From NCBI GenBank assembly GCA_964612565.1, contig CAZTDP010000014.1, positions 1-14,714 of the forward strand: a stretch of 14,714 bases of DNA, given 5' to 3'. The notes under the pieces are model-generated. The model saw nothing but the letters and a program-made list of their open reading frames with translations. It did not search any database and was not told where the DNA came from. The translations under genes and the position numbers were made by a program. Positions 1-5,917 of this stretch are shown here, piece after piece. The DNA comes from CAZTDP01 sp964612565. GTDB lineage: Bacteria; Patescibacteriota; WWE3; UBA101185; UBA10185. The stretch's first letter is position 1, and the number at the start of each line of letters is the position of its first letter.

Positions 1-2
1 TT

Positions 3-1247
3 TTGCAAAAACTTTTTCTAAAAGCATTTGCAATGATCTTTTTAGTCATTCTTTTTATTGAACCTTTTTTTCTAGGTATTTCGAGAAATTTGCATCTCGA
101 CGGAATCCTGTCGCTATTAATTTTTACTACTCTTTTAAGTCTTTATTATTCATTAAAAATTGGCTCAAAAAAAGCGGCTATCGGCTCAGGAATACTTTTG
201 GGATTAAGTCTTCTTACTAAATCACCGGCGGCTATTATTTTGCCATTTAGCATTTTGGTTTTTTTACTTGCAGGAAAACTTAAAAACTACAAACTGTATC
301 TAACTTTCTTTGGTGTCGGAATTTTAACCGTATTTGTTCTTTTCCCGGCGCTTTGGGTAAACCCTGCTGGTACGATACAAAAGATATACAACGAAGGTGT
401 TTTAGATGTGGGGGCTTCTACGGGGCATAATCACTATCTTAACAACATTTTACTTACGCAAGTCTCGCCCGAATACAGTTTTACGGAATTTAAATTTAGA
501 ACCACCCCACAGCTTTTTGCCTTTGTACTTTTATCTGTTCCCGCATTTTTAGTTTGGCTCGCACTTAACCGCAAGAAGTTAAAAGGCAAATTTAACGAGG
601 CCGCGCCGTTTTTACTTTCTTTGCTTTTTGTTGCAAGTTACCTTTACATAATTTTTCATCTGCAAAAGAAAAACGATAGGTATTTGGCGCCGGCGTTTCC
701 ATTTATGGCTTTGACGGCTACATACTTTTTTTACTTTTTACTAAATTTAATTTCCAGCGCAAAAAGTAACACCGGCGTTTTACTGGTTAAAGCCGGCGTT
801 TGGTTAATTTCAATTGTTTCTTATGGGTATTTTGGCTATTTAGGTGTTTTTAAAGTGTTTCCAAATTTATTTGCATACTACAGCCCGTATTTTGGTGGAA
901 TTTCTGTCGCTAAAGAGATAATTTACCTTAATCAAGGCGGCACGGCGATGCCCGAAGTTGCAAAATACATATCTTCGCTCAATCTGCCTCCGGAAGCTGT
1001 TATAGCAACATCAAACGAAAAGGATCTCAACAAGTGGACGCCGCTAAAAGTTAAAACATTTAAATTTGACCAAATAGGCACATACGATGTCAGCGTAATT
1101 CCGCTTCAACGCGATACTCAATACAAAAAAGGCGCAGTTTTAGTGCATACTGTAAATATAGACGGTGAGCCTTATTGGAGAATTTATGTTAAAAAAGATG
1201 TAGCGGCAAAACTTAACCTTGTAGAGGTTAAAGCCACTTCCTTTTAG
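3..1247 (+). CDS. GT39/PMT-like membrane glycosyltransferase, 5'-truncated
   Basis: Membrane protein of the dolichyl-phosphate-mannose mannosyltransferase (GT39/PMT, ArnT-like) type. The family transfers a sugar from a polyprenyl-phosphate donor on the outer face of the membrane. The reading frame is open to the window edge. The TTG at position 3 is not a convincing start, because the first residues already match an internal part of the family (residues 24-34, containing SRNLHLDG), so I expect roughly 100 N-terminal residues, including the catalytic first loop, to lie outside the window. About nine hydrophobic segments are visible (roughly 5-24, 34-50, 57-71, 74-90, 98-119, 171-188, 202-220, 229-250, 258-281). 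Family-like motifs are LTKSPA (71-76) and the KNDRYLAPAFP segment (223-233). A soluble C-terminal domain follows from about 315. The 3' end overlaps the convergent gene at 1228-1503 by 20 bp. Acceptor and donor sugar cannot be deduced. Confidence 0.8.
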   Translation: MQKLFLKAFAMIFLVILFIEPFFLGISRNLHLDGILSLLIFTTLLSLYYSLKIGSKKAAIGSGILLGLSLLTKSPAAIILPFSILVFLLAGKLKNYKLYLTFFGVGILTVFVLFPALWVNPAGTIQKIYNEGVLDVGASTGHNHYLNNILLTQVSPEYSFTEFKFRTTPQLFAFVLLSVPAFLVWLALNRKKLKGKFNEAAPFLLSLLFVASYLYIIFHLQKKNDRYLAPAFPFMALTATYFFYFLLNLISSAKSNTGVLLVKAGVWLISIVSYGYFGYLGVFKVFPNLFAYYSPYFGGISVAKEIIYLNQGGTAMPEVAKYISSLNLPPEAVIATSNEKDLNKWTPLKVKTFKFDQIGTYDVSVIPLQRDTQYKKGAVLVHTVNIDGEPYWRIYVKKDVAAKLNLVEVKATSF

Positions 1248-1503
1248 GTAAATCTTTAACTTTTGTTTCCGCCTTTTGTTTAATCTTTTTAATTACAACG
1301 GGCTTTTTTGTAAGCTGTTCGATCTCTGCGGTGATTTTTAAAATTCGTGCCGTAATATTTTGTTCTTTTTCAAACCAATAGTCGTACGTTGAATTTTCTC
1401 TAATGTCTTTATTTTCTTCAGCGGCTAGACCTTTTTCAAAAATTATTTTGTCACGCTCTTTTCTCATTTCTATTAATTTTGATCTCAATTCATCAAGCGC
1501 CAT
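1228..1503 (-). CDS. Stand-alone GreA N-terminal-like coiled-coil protein
   Basis: A 91-residue, highly charged, predominantly helical protein. Residues 29-55 resemble the hairpin tip of the GreA/GreB N-terminal coiled coil. The stretch DIRENSTYDYWFEKEQ (33-48) lines up with the GreA pattern DLKENAEYHAAREQQ, and both acidic tip residues (here D33 and E36, equivalent to E. coli GreA D41 and E44) are present. In GreA these residues reach into the RNA polymerase secondary channel and stimulate transcript cleavage. The FKBP-like C-terminal domain that anchors GreA to polymerase is absent; a basic tail rich in lysine (66-91) replaces it. The ATG at 1503 has no Shine-Dalgarno, but a TATAAT box lies 8 nt upstream (1512-1517). 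The gene lies just downstream of a putative small RNA gene and overlaps the convergent glycosyltransferase gene by 20 bp. An unrelated coiled coil with chance similarity is possible. That it is a real gene is fairly likely; the function is inference. Confidence 0.65.
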   Translation of the reverse strand: MALDELRSKLIEMRKERDKIIFEKGLAAEENKDIRENSTYDYWFEKEQNITARILKITAEIEQLTKKPVVIKKIKQKAETKVKDLPKRKWL

Positions 1504-1511
1504 GATAGTGG

Positions 1512-1517
1512 ATTATA
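1512..1517 (-). promoter_or_regulatory. -10 box for the GreA-like gene, probably leaderless
   Basis: A perfect TATAAT on the minus strand ends 8 nt before the ATG at 1503. A weak -35 candidate (TTCAAC, 16-bp spacer) lies upstream at 1534-1539. Transcription would begin at or within a base or two of the start codon, giving a leaderless message. Confidence 0.5.
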
Positions 1518-1554
1518 CAGCATAAGTAGGTGTGTTGAATAAGACTCAGCAAGA

Positions 1555-1755
1555 GGAAGATAAAGAAACGCGAAGTTGATGATGTATACTAGTCCACCAA
1601 CTTCGCGTTTGATACGGTTTTTGTAGTGCGCTAACAGTAAATTATAACTGCGGCGTCAAAGCTTCCGTATCTAGGGTATGTGATGAGCAGAAATCCCAAC
1701 GAAGAACGATCCTTCCCTCGTAAAATCGTACAGGAATCAAACTCAACACACGATG
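1555..1755 (-). ncRNA. Candidate structured small RNA of unrecognised family
   Basis: No ORF fits here, yet the stretch has a strong leftward promoter (1761-1789) at one end and a terminator-like hairpin (1566-1610) at the other. The predicted transcript is about 190-200 nt. Read on the minus strand it folds into (a) a rod: 1742-1750 pairs with 1679-1687 (TGTGtTGAG with CTCAtCACA, one mismatch), continued inward by GATTCC with GGGATT and two nested ACGA/TCGT pairings; (b) a second arm: 1665-1671 pairs with 1611-1617 (GATACGG/CCGTATC, perfect), enclosing 1653-1655 with 1629-1631 and 1647-1651 with 1634-1638 around an 8-nt loop; (c) the 13-bp 3' hairpin, directly abutting arm b. I do not recognise SRP RNA (no GGAAGGNAGCAG), tmRNA or RNase P features. 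A 6S-like or regulatory RNA is possible, but that is conjecture. Confidence 0.55.
1566..1610 (-). terminator. 13-bp hairpin ending the candidate small RNA
   Basis: Perfect 13-bp inverted repeat, AAACGCGAAGTTG (1566-1578) and CAACTTCGCGTTT (1598-1610), with a 19-nt loop. On the minus strand it is followed by the pyrimidine-rich tail CTTTATCTTCCTCTT, less pure than a classical U-run. On the plus strand it is followed by GATACGGTTTTTG. It may therefore work in one or both directions; the minus direction fits the upstream promoter. Confidence 0.55.
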
Positions 1756-1760
1756 ATGTC

Positions 1761-1789
1761 GTTATATCTAAAATGGAGATCTATGTCAA
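1761..1789 (-). promoter_or_regulatory. Strong sigma-70-type promoter of the candidate small RNA
   Basis: On the minus strand a perfect -35 TTGACA (1784-1789), a 17-bp spacer and -10 TATAAC (1761-1766, 5 of 6) point left into a region without ORFs. The predicted start is near 1754-1755. It begins 18 nt after the bL19 stop codon, so it is separate from the bL19 promoter. Confidence 0.7.
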
Positions 1790-1807
1790 TATTTTTTAAA
1801 ATGGGGG

Positions 1808-2311
1808 TTACTTGGCTTTTCGCTCTTTAATTCTCATGGCTTCTCTACCCTTTTTCTCTCGTAGGTAGTAAAGCTTTGCTCGTCTAACTTTTCCTGATTT
1901 AATAAGATCGACTTTTTCAATATTTGGTGAGTATAGTGGGAAAATTCTTTCAACTCCAATCCCATCGGCGCCTATTCGTCGGACCGTAAAGGTTTTGGAA
2001 ACATCGGAGCCTTTGTATGAAATAACAATTCCTTCAAAGGGCTGAATTCTCATTTTGTCGCCCTCAATTATTTTGTAATAAACCTTAATTGTGTCGCCCG
2101 GCCTAAATTCTGCAATTCTTGGTTTTGGCGCGTTAGCACCCTTTTCTTCGACAACCTCGGTAGTTTCCTCAGGAAGTTCTTGGGCGGATTCCTCGATGGC
2201 TTCAGACTCTTCTACATCGGAAGTTTCAGTATTTTCTACCTCTTTAACTTCCTCAATTTGAGGCTCTTGTGGATCTTGTTGATTTGTAGTTTTTTGGTCA
2301 TTGTCGCTCAT
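1808..2311 (-). CDS. rplS: Ribosomal protein bL19 with acidic N-terminal extension
   Basis: Large-subunit ribosomal protein at the 30S-50S interface. The bL19 core starts near residue 69 (EFRPGDTIKV) and runs to the C-terminus, with the family segments QPFEGIVISYKG, FTVRRIGADGIGVERIFPLYSP and VRRAKLYYLREKKG. Before it are about 57 residues dominated by Glu, Gln, Thr and Ser; bL19 of model bacteria is about 115 residues, this one 167. I chose the ATG at 2311. The frame extends to a TTG at 2350, but that codon lies inside the -35 box of a good promoter (2322-2350), so the longer form is unlikely. No Shine-Dalgarno is visible; the -10 is 10 nt from the ATG, so the leader is at most a few nucleotides. 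It follows the ClpE-like gene on the same strand but has its own promoter. What the acidic tail does is unknown to me. Confidence 0.93.
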   Translation of the reverse strand: MSDNDQKTTNQQDPQEPQIEEVKEVENTETSDVEESEAIEESAQELPEETTEVVEEKGANAPKPRIAEFRPGDTIKVYYKIIEGDKMRIQPFEGIVISYKGSDVSKTFTVRRIGADGIGVERIFPLYSPNIEKVDLIKSGKVRRAKLYYLREKKGREAMRIKERKAK

Positions 2312-2321
2312 AGACTGGGTT

Positions 2322-2350
2322 AGAATAGCAGATTTGAACCTGTATTTCAA
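2322..2350 (-). promoter_or_regulatory. Promoter of rplS
   Basis: Minus strand: -35 TTGAAA (2345-2350), 17-bp spacer ending in TGC, -10 TATTCT (2322-2327), i.e. an extended -10. The -10 ends 10 nt before the ATG at 2311, giving a leader of about 3-4 nt. It also rules against the upstream TTG as start. Confidence 0.6.
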
Positions 2351-2376
2351 TCACTTTCAAGGAAAAAGGGTTAAGT

Positions 2377-3942
2377 TCATTTCTTTTTGTTAGATCCTAC
2401 TTTTGAGGGTTTTAATACTTTCAAAACTATAGAGCTTTCTCCACCTTTAATTTCAACAGAGTCCCCCGGCCCCACCTCACTTGAGATTATCTTGCTTGAA
2501 ACCGTATTTTCTACCTCTTTTTGAATCAGCCTTCTCAGCGGTCTGGCGCCNNNNNNNNNNNNNNNNNNNNNNNNNNNNNNNNNNNNNNNNNNNNNNNNNN
2601 NNNNNNNNNNNNNNNNNNNNNNNNNNNNNNNNNNNNNNNNNNNNNNNNNNGTAGGTCCAAGGAACAAAAAGGTTCCTATTGGGCGTTTAGGATCTTTAAG
2701 CCCTGCCCGGGCGCGTCTAATTGCTTCAGATAAAACGCTAATTGCTTGATGCTGCCCAACAACTCTCTTTTGTAAAGTTTCCTCAAGTTTAAGTAAACGC
2801 TCGCGTTCAACTACGTTTAGCTTTTCCAAAGGAATTCCTGTGGCGCGCGAAACTACTTTTATAACAGATTCTTCCGTAACTTCCGGAACTTCTTCAAGCT
2901 TTGTTTTGGTCCAAATTTCAACAAGTTCGCTTTTTATTTTTTCAAGGTCTTCGATCTTTTTTTTGATTTCTTCTTTTTTTTCTTTTGTACGACCTTCACT
3001 TCTCAGATCAGCCTTTAGCAGGTCCAATTCTTCCTCGGCTTTTTTAAGATTTTCAGGCTCTTTAACTTGGGACAAGCGAACCATAGCGCAAGCTTCGTCA
3101 ATTAAATCAATTGCTTTGTCGGGCAAAAATCTGTCCGAAATATAGCGATTACTCATTTTAACTGCAGATTTAACTGCTTCGTCCGTAATTTTTACATGGT
3201 GATGAGACTCGTATTTTTCACGAAGACCTTTGAGAATTTCGACTGTGTCGTCGGCTGTCGGCTCATTAACCACAATCGGCTGAAATCTTCTTTCCAATGC
3301 CGCATCTTTTTCAATATGTTTTCGGTATTCGTCAATTGTAGTTGCACCTACCATTTGAAGTTCGCCGCGTGATAAAGCCGGTTTTAAAATATTGGCAGCA
3401 TCCATAGAGCCTTCGGCGCTTCCCGCGCCTACAACCGTATGAAGTTCATCAACAAACAAAATTATTTGGCCGTTTGCGCTTATGACCTCTTCTAAAACAT
3501 CTTTTAATCGTTGTTCAAACATTCCGCGATGAGATGTTCCTGCAATTATGGAAGCAAGGTCTAACATGAAAACTCTTTTTCCTCGAAGTGGCTCCGGAAC
3601 TTGACCGTTTACAATTTTTTGAGCCAAACCCTCAACGATAGCGGTTTTTCCCACACCGGGATCGCCTATTAAAACAGGGTTATTTTTTGTTCTTCTGGAT
3701 AAAATATGAATTACACGCTCTATTTCGTTTTTGCGCCCAATTACCGGATCTAGTTTGCCGTCTCGTGCCGATTGAGTTAGGTCGCGTCCAAATTTATCAA
3801 GCTTTGAGGCACTGTTCGAGGTTTCCTGCATCAACTCTTGATAGCAAACTTCACACAACGCCATATACACTTGCTTACCGTCGATAATTTGATTAATGGG
3901 ATATTTGGCAGGGCGCTGTCCGCATCTTTGACATAGTACCAT
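2377..3942 (-). CDS. clpE: ClpE-like AAA+ unfoldase (interrupted by assembly gap)
   Basis: Hexameric ATP-dependent unfoldase expected to feed proteins to ClpP. Instead of a Clp-N repeat domain it begins with a C4 zinc finger (C4, C7, C30, C33), as in ClpE/McsA. AAA-1 carries Walker A GDPGVGKT (93-100), Walker B ILFVDE (161-166) and the arginine pair RRF (218-220). A short charged coiled-coil M domain follows (about 296-340). AAA-2 starts near 393 and reads up to GTFLFLGP (423-430), then meets 100 Ns exactly at Walker A. It resumes at the sensor-2 motif GARPLRR. Roughly 200 residues normally separate these points, so the in-frame join is luck; the intact protein should be near 700 residues. 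The AAA-1 pore loop reads SHRG where ClpC has KYRG. The ATG at 3942 lies under a promoter containing a CIRCE operator, implying heat-shock control. ClpC is the alternative name; the zinc finger favours ClpE. Confidence 0.88.
   Translation of the reverse strand: MVLCQRCGQRPAKYPINQIIDGKQVYMALCEVCYQELMQETSNSASKLDKFGRDLTQSARDGKLDPVIGRKNEIERVIHILSRRTKNNPVLIGDPGVGKTAIVEGLAQKIVNGQVPEPLRGKRVFMLDLASIIAGTSHRGMFEQRLKDVLEEVISANGQIILFVDELHTVVGAGSAEGSMDAANILKPALSRGELQMVGATTIDEYRKHIEKDAALERRFQPIVVNEPTADDTVEILKGLREKYESHHHVKITDEAVKSAVKMSNRYISDRFLPDKAIDLIDEACAMVRLSQVKEPENLKKAEEELDLLKADLRSEGRTKEKKEEIKKKIEDLEKIKSELVEIWTKTKLEEVPEVTEESVIKVVSRATGIPLEKLNVVERERLLKLEETLQKRVVGQHQAISVLSEAIRRARAGLKDPKRPIGTFLFLGPXXXXXXXXXXXXXXXXXXXXXXXXXXXXXXXXXXGARPLRRLIQKEVENTVSSKIISSEVGPGDSVEIKGGESSIVLKVLKPSKVGSNKKK
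2551..2650. other. 100-N assembly gap inside the ClpE-like gene
   Basis: Exactly 100 Ns, the conventional placeholder for a gap of unknown size. By comparison with ClpC/ClpE proteins about 200 codons (roughly 600 bp) should lie here: Walker A/B of AAA-2, its pore loop and the ClpP-binding loop. Downstream coordinates are therefore nominal relative to the real chromosome. Confidence 0.95.
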
Positions 3943-3949
3943 ATGAATT

Positions 3950-3978
3950 ATATTAGCACTCGTTTATAGCGAGTGCAA
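3950..3978 (-). promoter_or_regulatory. clpE promoter, spacer occupied by CIRCE
   Basis: Minus strand: -35 TTGCAC (3973-3978, weak), 17-bp spacer ending in TGC, -10 TAATAT (3950-3955); a perfect TATAAT is offset by 3 bp (3947-3952). The first -10 ends 7 nt before the ATG at 3942, again predicting a leaderless or nearly leaderless transcript. Confidence 0.5.
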
Positions 3979-3979
3979 G
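3953..3979. promoter_or_regulatory. CIRCE operator (HrcA binding site)
   Basis: Plus strand reads TTAGCACTC, nine bases, then GAGTGCAAG. The classical CIRCE consensus is TTAGCACTC-N9-GAGTGCTAA, so the left arm is perfect, the right arm matches 7 of 9 and the spacing is exact (16 of 18). The site covers the spacer of the clpE promoter, overlapping its -35 and -10. HrcA bound here would occlude RNA polymerase; release on heat stress would derepress the unfoldase gene. No hrcA gene is in this window. Confidence 0.85.
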
Positions 3980-3988
3980 AGGAAGTTT

Positions 3989-5836
3989 TTAATGTTCCCA
4001 AACATCTCCCACAAAAGGGTCCGATCTAACTGAAACCTTTTTAATAAAAAGCTGAGCTGCCTTGACCATTTCTTCGGATTGAATTGCAGCCCACGCCTCG
4101 GCCTGGTCCTCTCTCACCTCAGAAACTATTTCATCATGAACTGTATGGGTTAAATGTCCGTCAATACCCTCGGTCTTAAATCTTTCATATAAGTTAACAA
4201 GCGCGTATTTTATTGCGTCGGCATTGGTTCCCTGAATTGGGTGATTTTTTGCTTCCCTTTCAATCCTTGATGCTTTTTTTCTATACTCAGGATCATTTTT
4301 TTCGGGTTTTTGGTACCATCTTTTTCTACCGGCGGGTGTTAGACTATAACCTTTTTGAACAGCCTCGCGTGCAATTCTGTTTAAAAAATCCTTAACACTT
4401 GGATAACTTGAAAAGTATTTATTTATGTAGTCTTCCCCTTGTTCTTTCGTAACTTGCTTGCCGGTTTCAGTTGCAATCCTCAAGGCTAAACCAACCGGTC
4501 CCATTCCGTACATCAAACCAAATCCAATTGGTTTTGCAATTTGGCGTAGTTCAGGATATTTCTTTTTAAAATCGTCACTGTAGGGAACGTTAAACATTAG
4601 TGAAGCTGTGTAAGAATGGATGTCTAAGCCCTGGTTTAGTGCGTCAATCATTTTTTTATCGCCCGAAAGTTCAGCTAAGATTCGCATTTCAAACGACGAA
4701 TAGTCAGCCGTTACCAATTTATATCCCGGCGCAGGATTAATACACTCCCTAAAAGGAGCCTCCTCGGAGTTACGCGGAATTTGCTGAAGATTTGGATTAT
4801 TGCACGAAAATCTTCCGGTTGCCGTTCCAAGTTGATTAAATTCGGGGTGAAGTCTGTGTGTCTTAGGATTTATTTTCGCAAGTAAACTTTCCCCAAAAGC
4901 AGAAAGGAGTTTTTCATAGCCACGGTATTCTCTTAGTAATTTAACAATAGGATGGTCTACTGCTTGTAAAATTGGATCTCCGGTTGACGGTAAATTTAAG
5001 TAGAGACGGTTGTTAAGCAAATCCATCAGCTGCTGCTGACTATTCATATTAATAACGTCCGATTGATTTCCAAAAAGATCTACCATATTTTGAGAATAAT
5101 AAGGCCTGATAGCATCTTGAAATTGTTTCGCCAAAATATTTCTTTTCTCCGATAAGCCCTTCATGATGTCACGCCACTTTGCTTCGTTAATGTAAATTCC
5201 CGCCAGTTCCATTTCTCCAACAACTCTTGTTGCGGCAAATTCGAGTTTGGCGATATTTATTAAATTCTCTTTTTTTAAAGCTTCTAATTGTTGATCAAAG
5301 ATCGGAAACATTACCAAAGTATCAAGAGCGGAATACTTTAACTGATCTTCGGTTAAGCTTTTATTTTGAGTGACACCCTCAAAAGTTCCTCTCACATCTT
5401 TTTTAAGATCTAATTGTAAATATTTTCTGGACAGCTCTTTTAACGAATAATAAGCTTTTCCGATTCCGGAATTTAACACCACTTCGGCAAGCATTGTGTC
5501 GTACATATTTGTAACCGAGGCACCAATGTTTATTTTTATTTGTTTATAGTCAAACTTTCCATTTTGAAATATTTTTAATATCGCCGTGTTTTCCAAGAAG
5601 TCTTTAAAGCGTTGAAAGTTTTTAAGATCTAATTTTCGTGCGTCAAAAATATAACTTGTGTCCTCAGTGCCTATTTGAACTGTTAACAGTGTAGATGAGT
5701 AAGGATCTAAACTTGTACATTCTACGTCTATCCCTACAACTTTCGTTTTCTCAAGAATATCTAGCACCTTGGCGGCTTGCTCCATATCAACTACGTATTC
5801 ATATTTTGGATTTTTTTGATCGAACTTTAATTCCAT
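3989..5836 (-). CDS. polA: Family A DNA polymerase with 3'-5' exonuclease
   Basis: Klenow-like DNA polymerase of 615 residues, lacking the N-terminal 5' nuclease domain of E. coli Pol I. Numbering from the ATG at 5836: the exonuclease domain has Exo I D37/E39 (GIDVECTSLDP), Exo II D96 (NGKFDY) and Exo III Y168/D172 (YSALD), so proofreading looks intact. The polymerase domain has the TATGRFSCNNPNLQQIP segment (338-354), motif A with D378 (TADYSSFE), the O helix R431-K435-F439-Y443 (RQIAKPIGFGLMYG) and motif C H567-D568-E569. The O-helix Phe is the common form that discriminates against dideoxynucleotides. The frame extends seven codons to a TTG at 5857, but the ATG is preferred: an extended -10 (TGG TAAGAT, 5844-5849) lies 7 nt upstream. 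It is the gene after gatB, with an 81-nt gap. It probably fills gaps and repairs DNA; a separate flap nuclease would have to be encoded elsewhere. Confidence 0.93.
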   Translation of the reverse strand: MELKFDQKNPKYEYVVDMEQAAKVLDILEKTKVVGIDVECTSLDPYSSTLLTVQIGTEDTSYIFDARKLDLKNFQRFKDFLENTAILKIFQNGKFDYKQIKINIGASVTNMYDTMLAEVVLNSGIGKAYYSLKELSRKYLQLDLKKDVRGTFEGVTQNKSLTEDQLKYSALDTLVMFPIFDQQLEALKKENLINIAKLEFAATRVVGEMELAGIYINEAKWRDIMKGLSEKRNILAKQFQDAIRPYYSQNMVDLFGNQSDVINMNSQQQLMDLLNNRLYLNLPSTGDPILQAVDHPIVKLLREYRGYEKLLSAFGESLLAKINPKTHRLHPEFNQLGTATGRFSCNNPNLQQIPRNSEEAPFRECINPAPGYKLVTADYSSFEMRILAELSGDKKMIDALNQGLDIHSYTASLMFNVPYSDDFKKKYPELRQIAKPIGFGLMYGMGPVGLALRIATETGKQVTKEQGEDYINKYFSSYPSVKDFLNRIAREAVQKGYSLTPAGRKRWYQKPEKNDPEYRKKASRIEREAKNHPIQGTNADAIKYALVNLYERFKTEGIDGHLTHTVHDEIVSEVREDQAEAWAAIQSEEMVKAAQLFIKKVSVRSDPFVGDVWEH

Positions 5837-5843
5837 CCGGTAT

Positions 5844-5849
5844 ATCTTA
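5844..5849 (-). promoter_or_regulatory. Possible extended -10 of the DNA polymerase gene
   Basis: Minus strand TAAGAT preceded by TGG (TGn), ending 7 nt before the ATG at 5836. No good -35 is seen. It fits the pattern of -10 boxes set directly before start codons in this window, but is the weakest example. Confidence 0.3.
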
Positions 5850-5917
5850 CCACGCAAATCTGTATAAAAGATTGAAGTTTTTAGTATAAATCAGCAATTT
5901 CGGTTCTGCTATAAAAG

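Noticed and set aside
1641..1646. TATAAT on the minus strand inside the candidate small RNA
   Set aside because: There is no -35 at a suitable spacing, and it falls in the loop of the 1634-1651 hairpin; it is more likely part of the RNA than a promoter.
2312..2350. N-terminal 13-residue extension of bL19 from a TTG
   Set aside because: The TTG is part of the -35 box of a good promoter, so it should not be transcribed.
2521..2733. Plus-strand ORF spanning the N-run
   Set aside because: Most of it is the 100-N gap, and it lies antisense to the well-supported ClpE-like gene.
5890..5912. Weak dyad after gatB as a terminator
   Set aside because: The stem is only about 5 bp with a G-U pair and there is no T-run; not enough to call.
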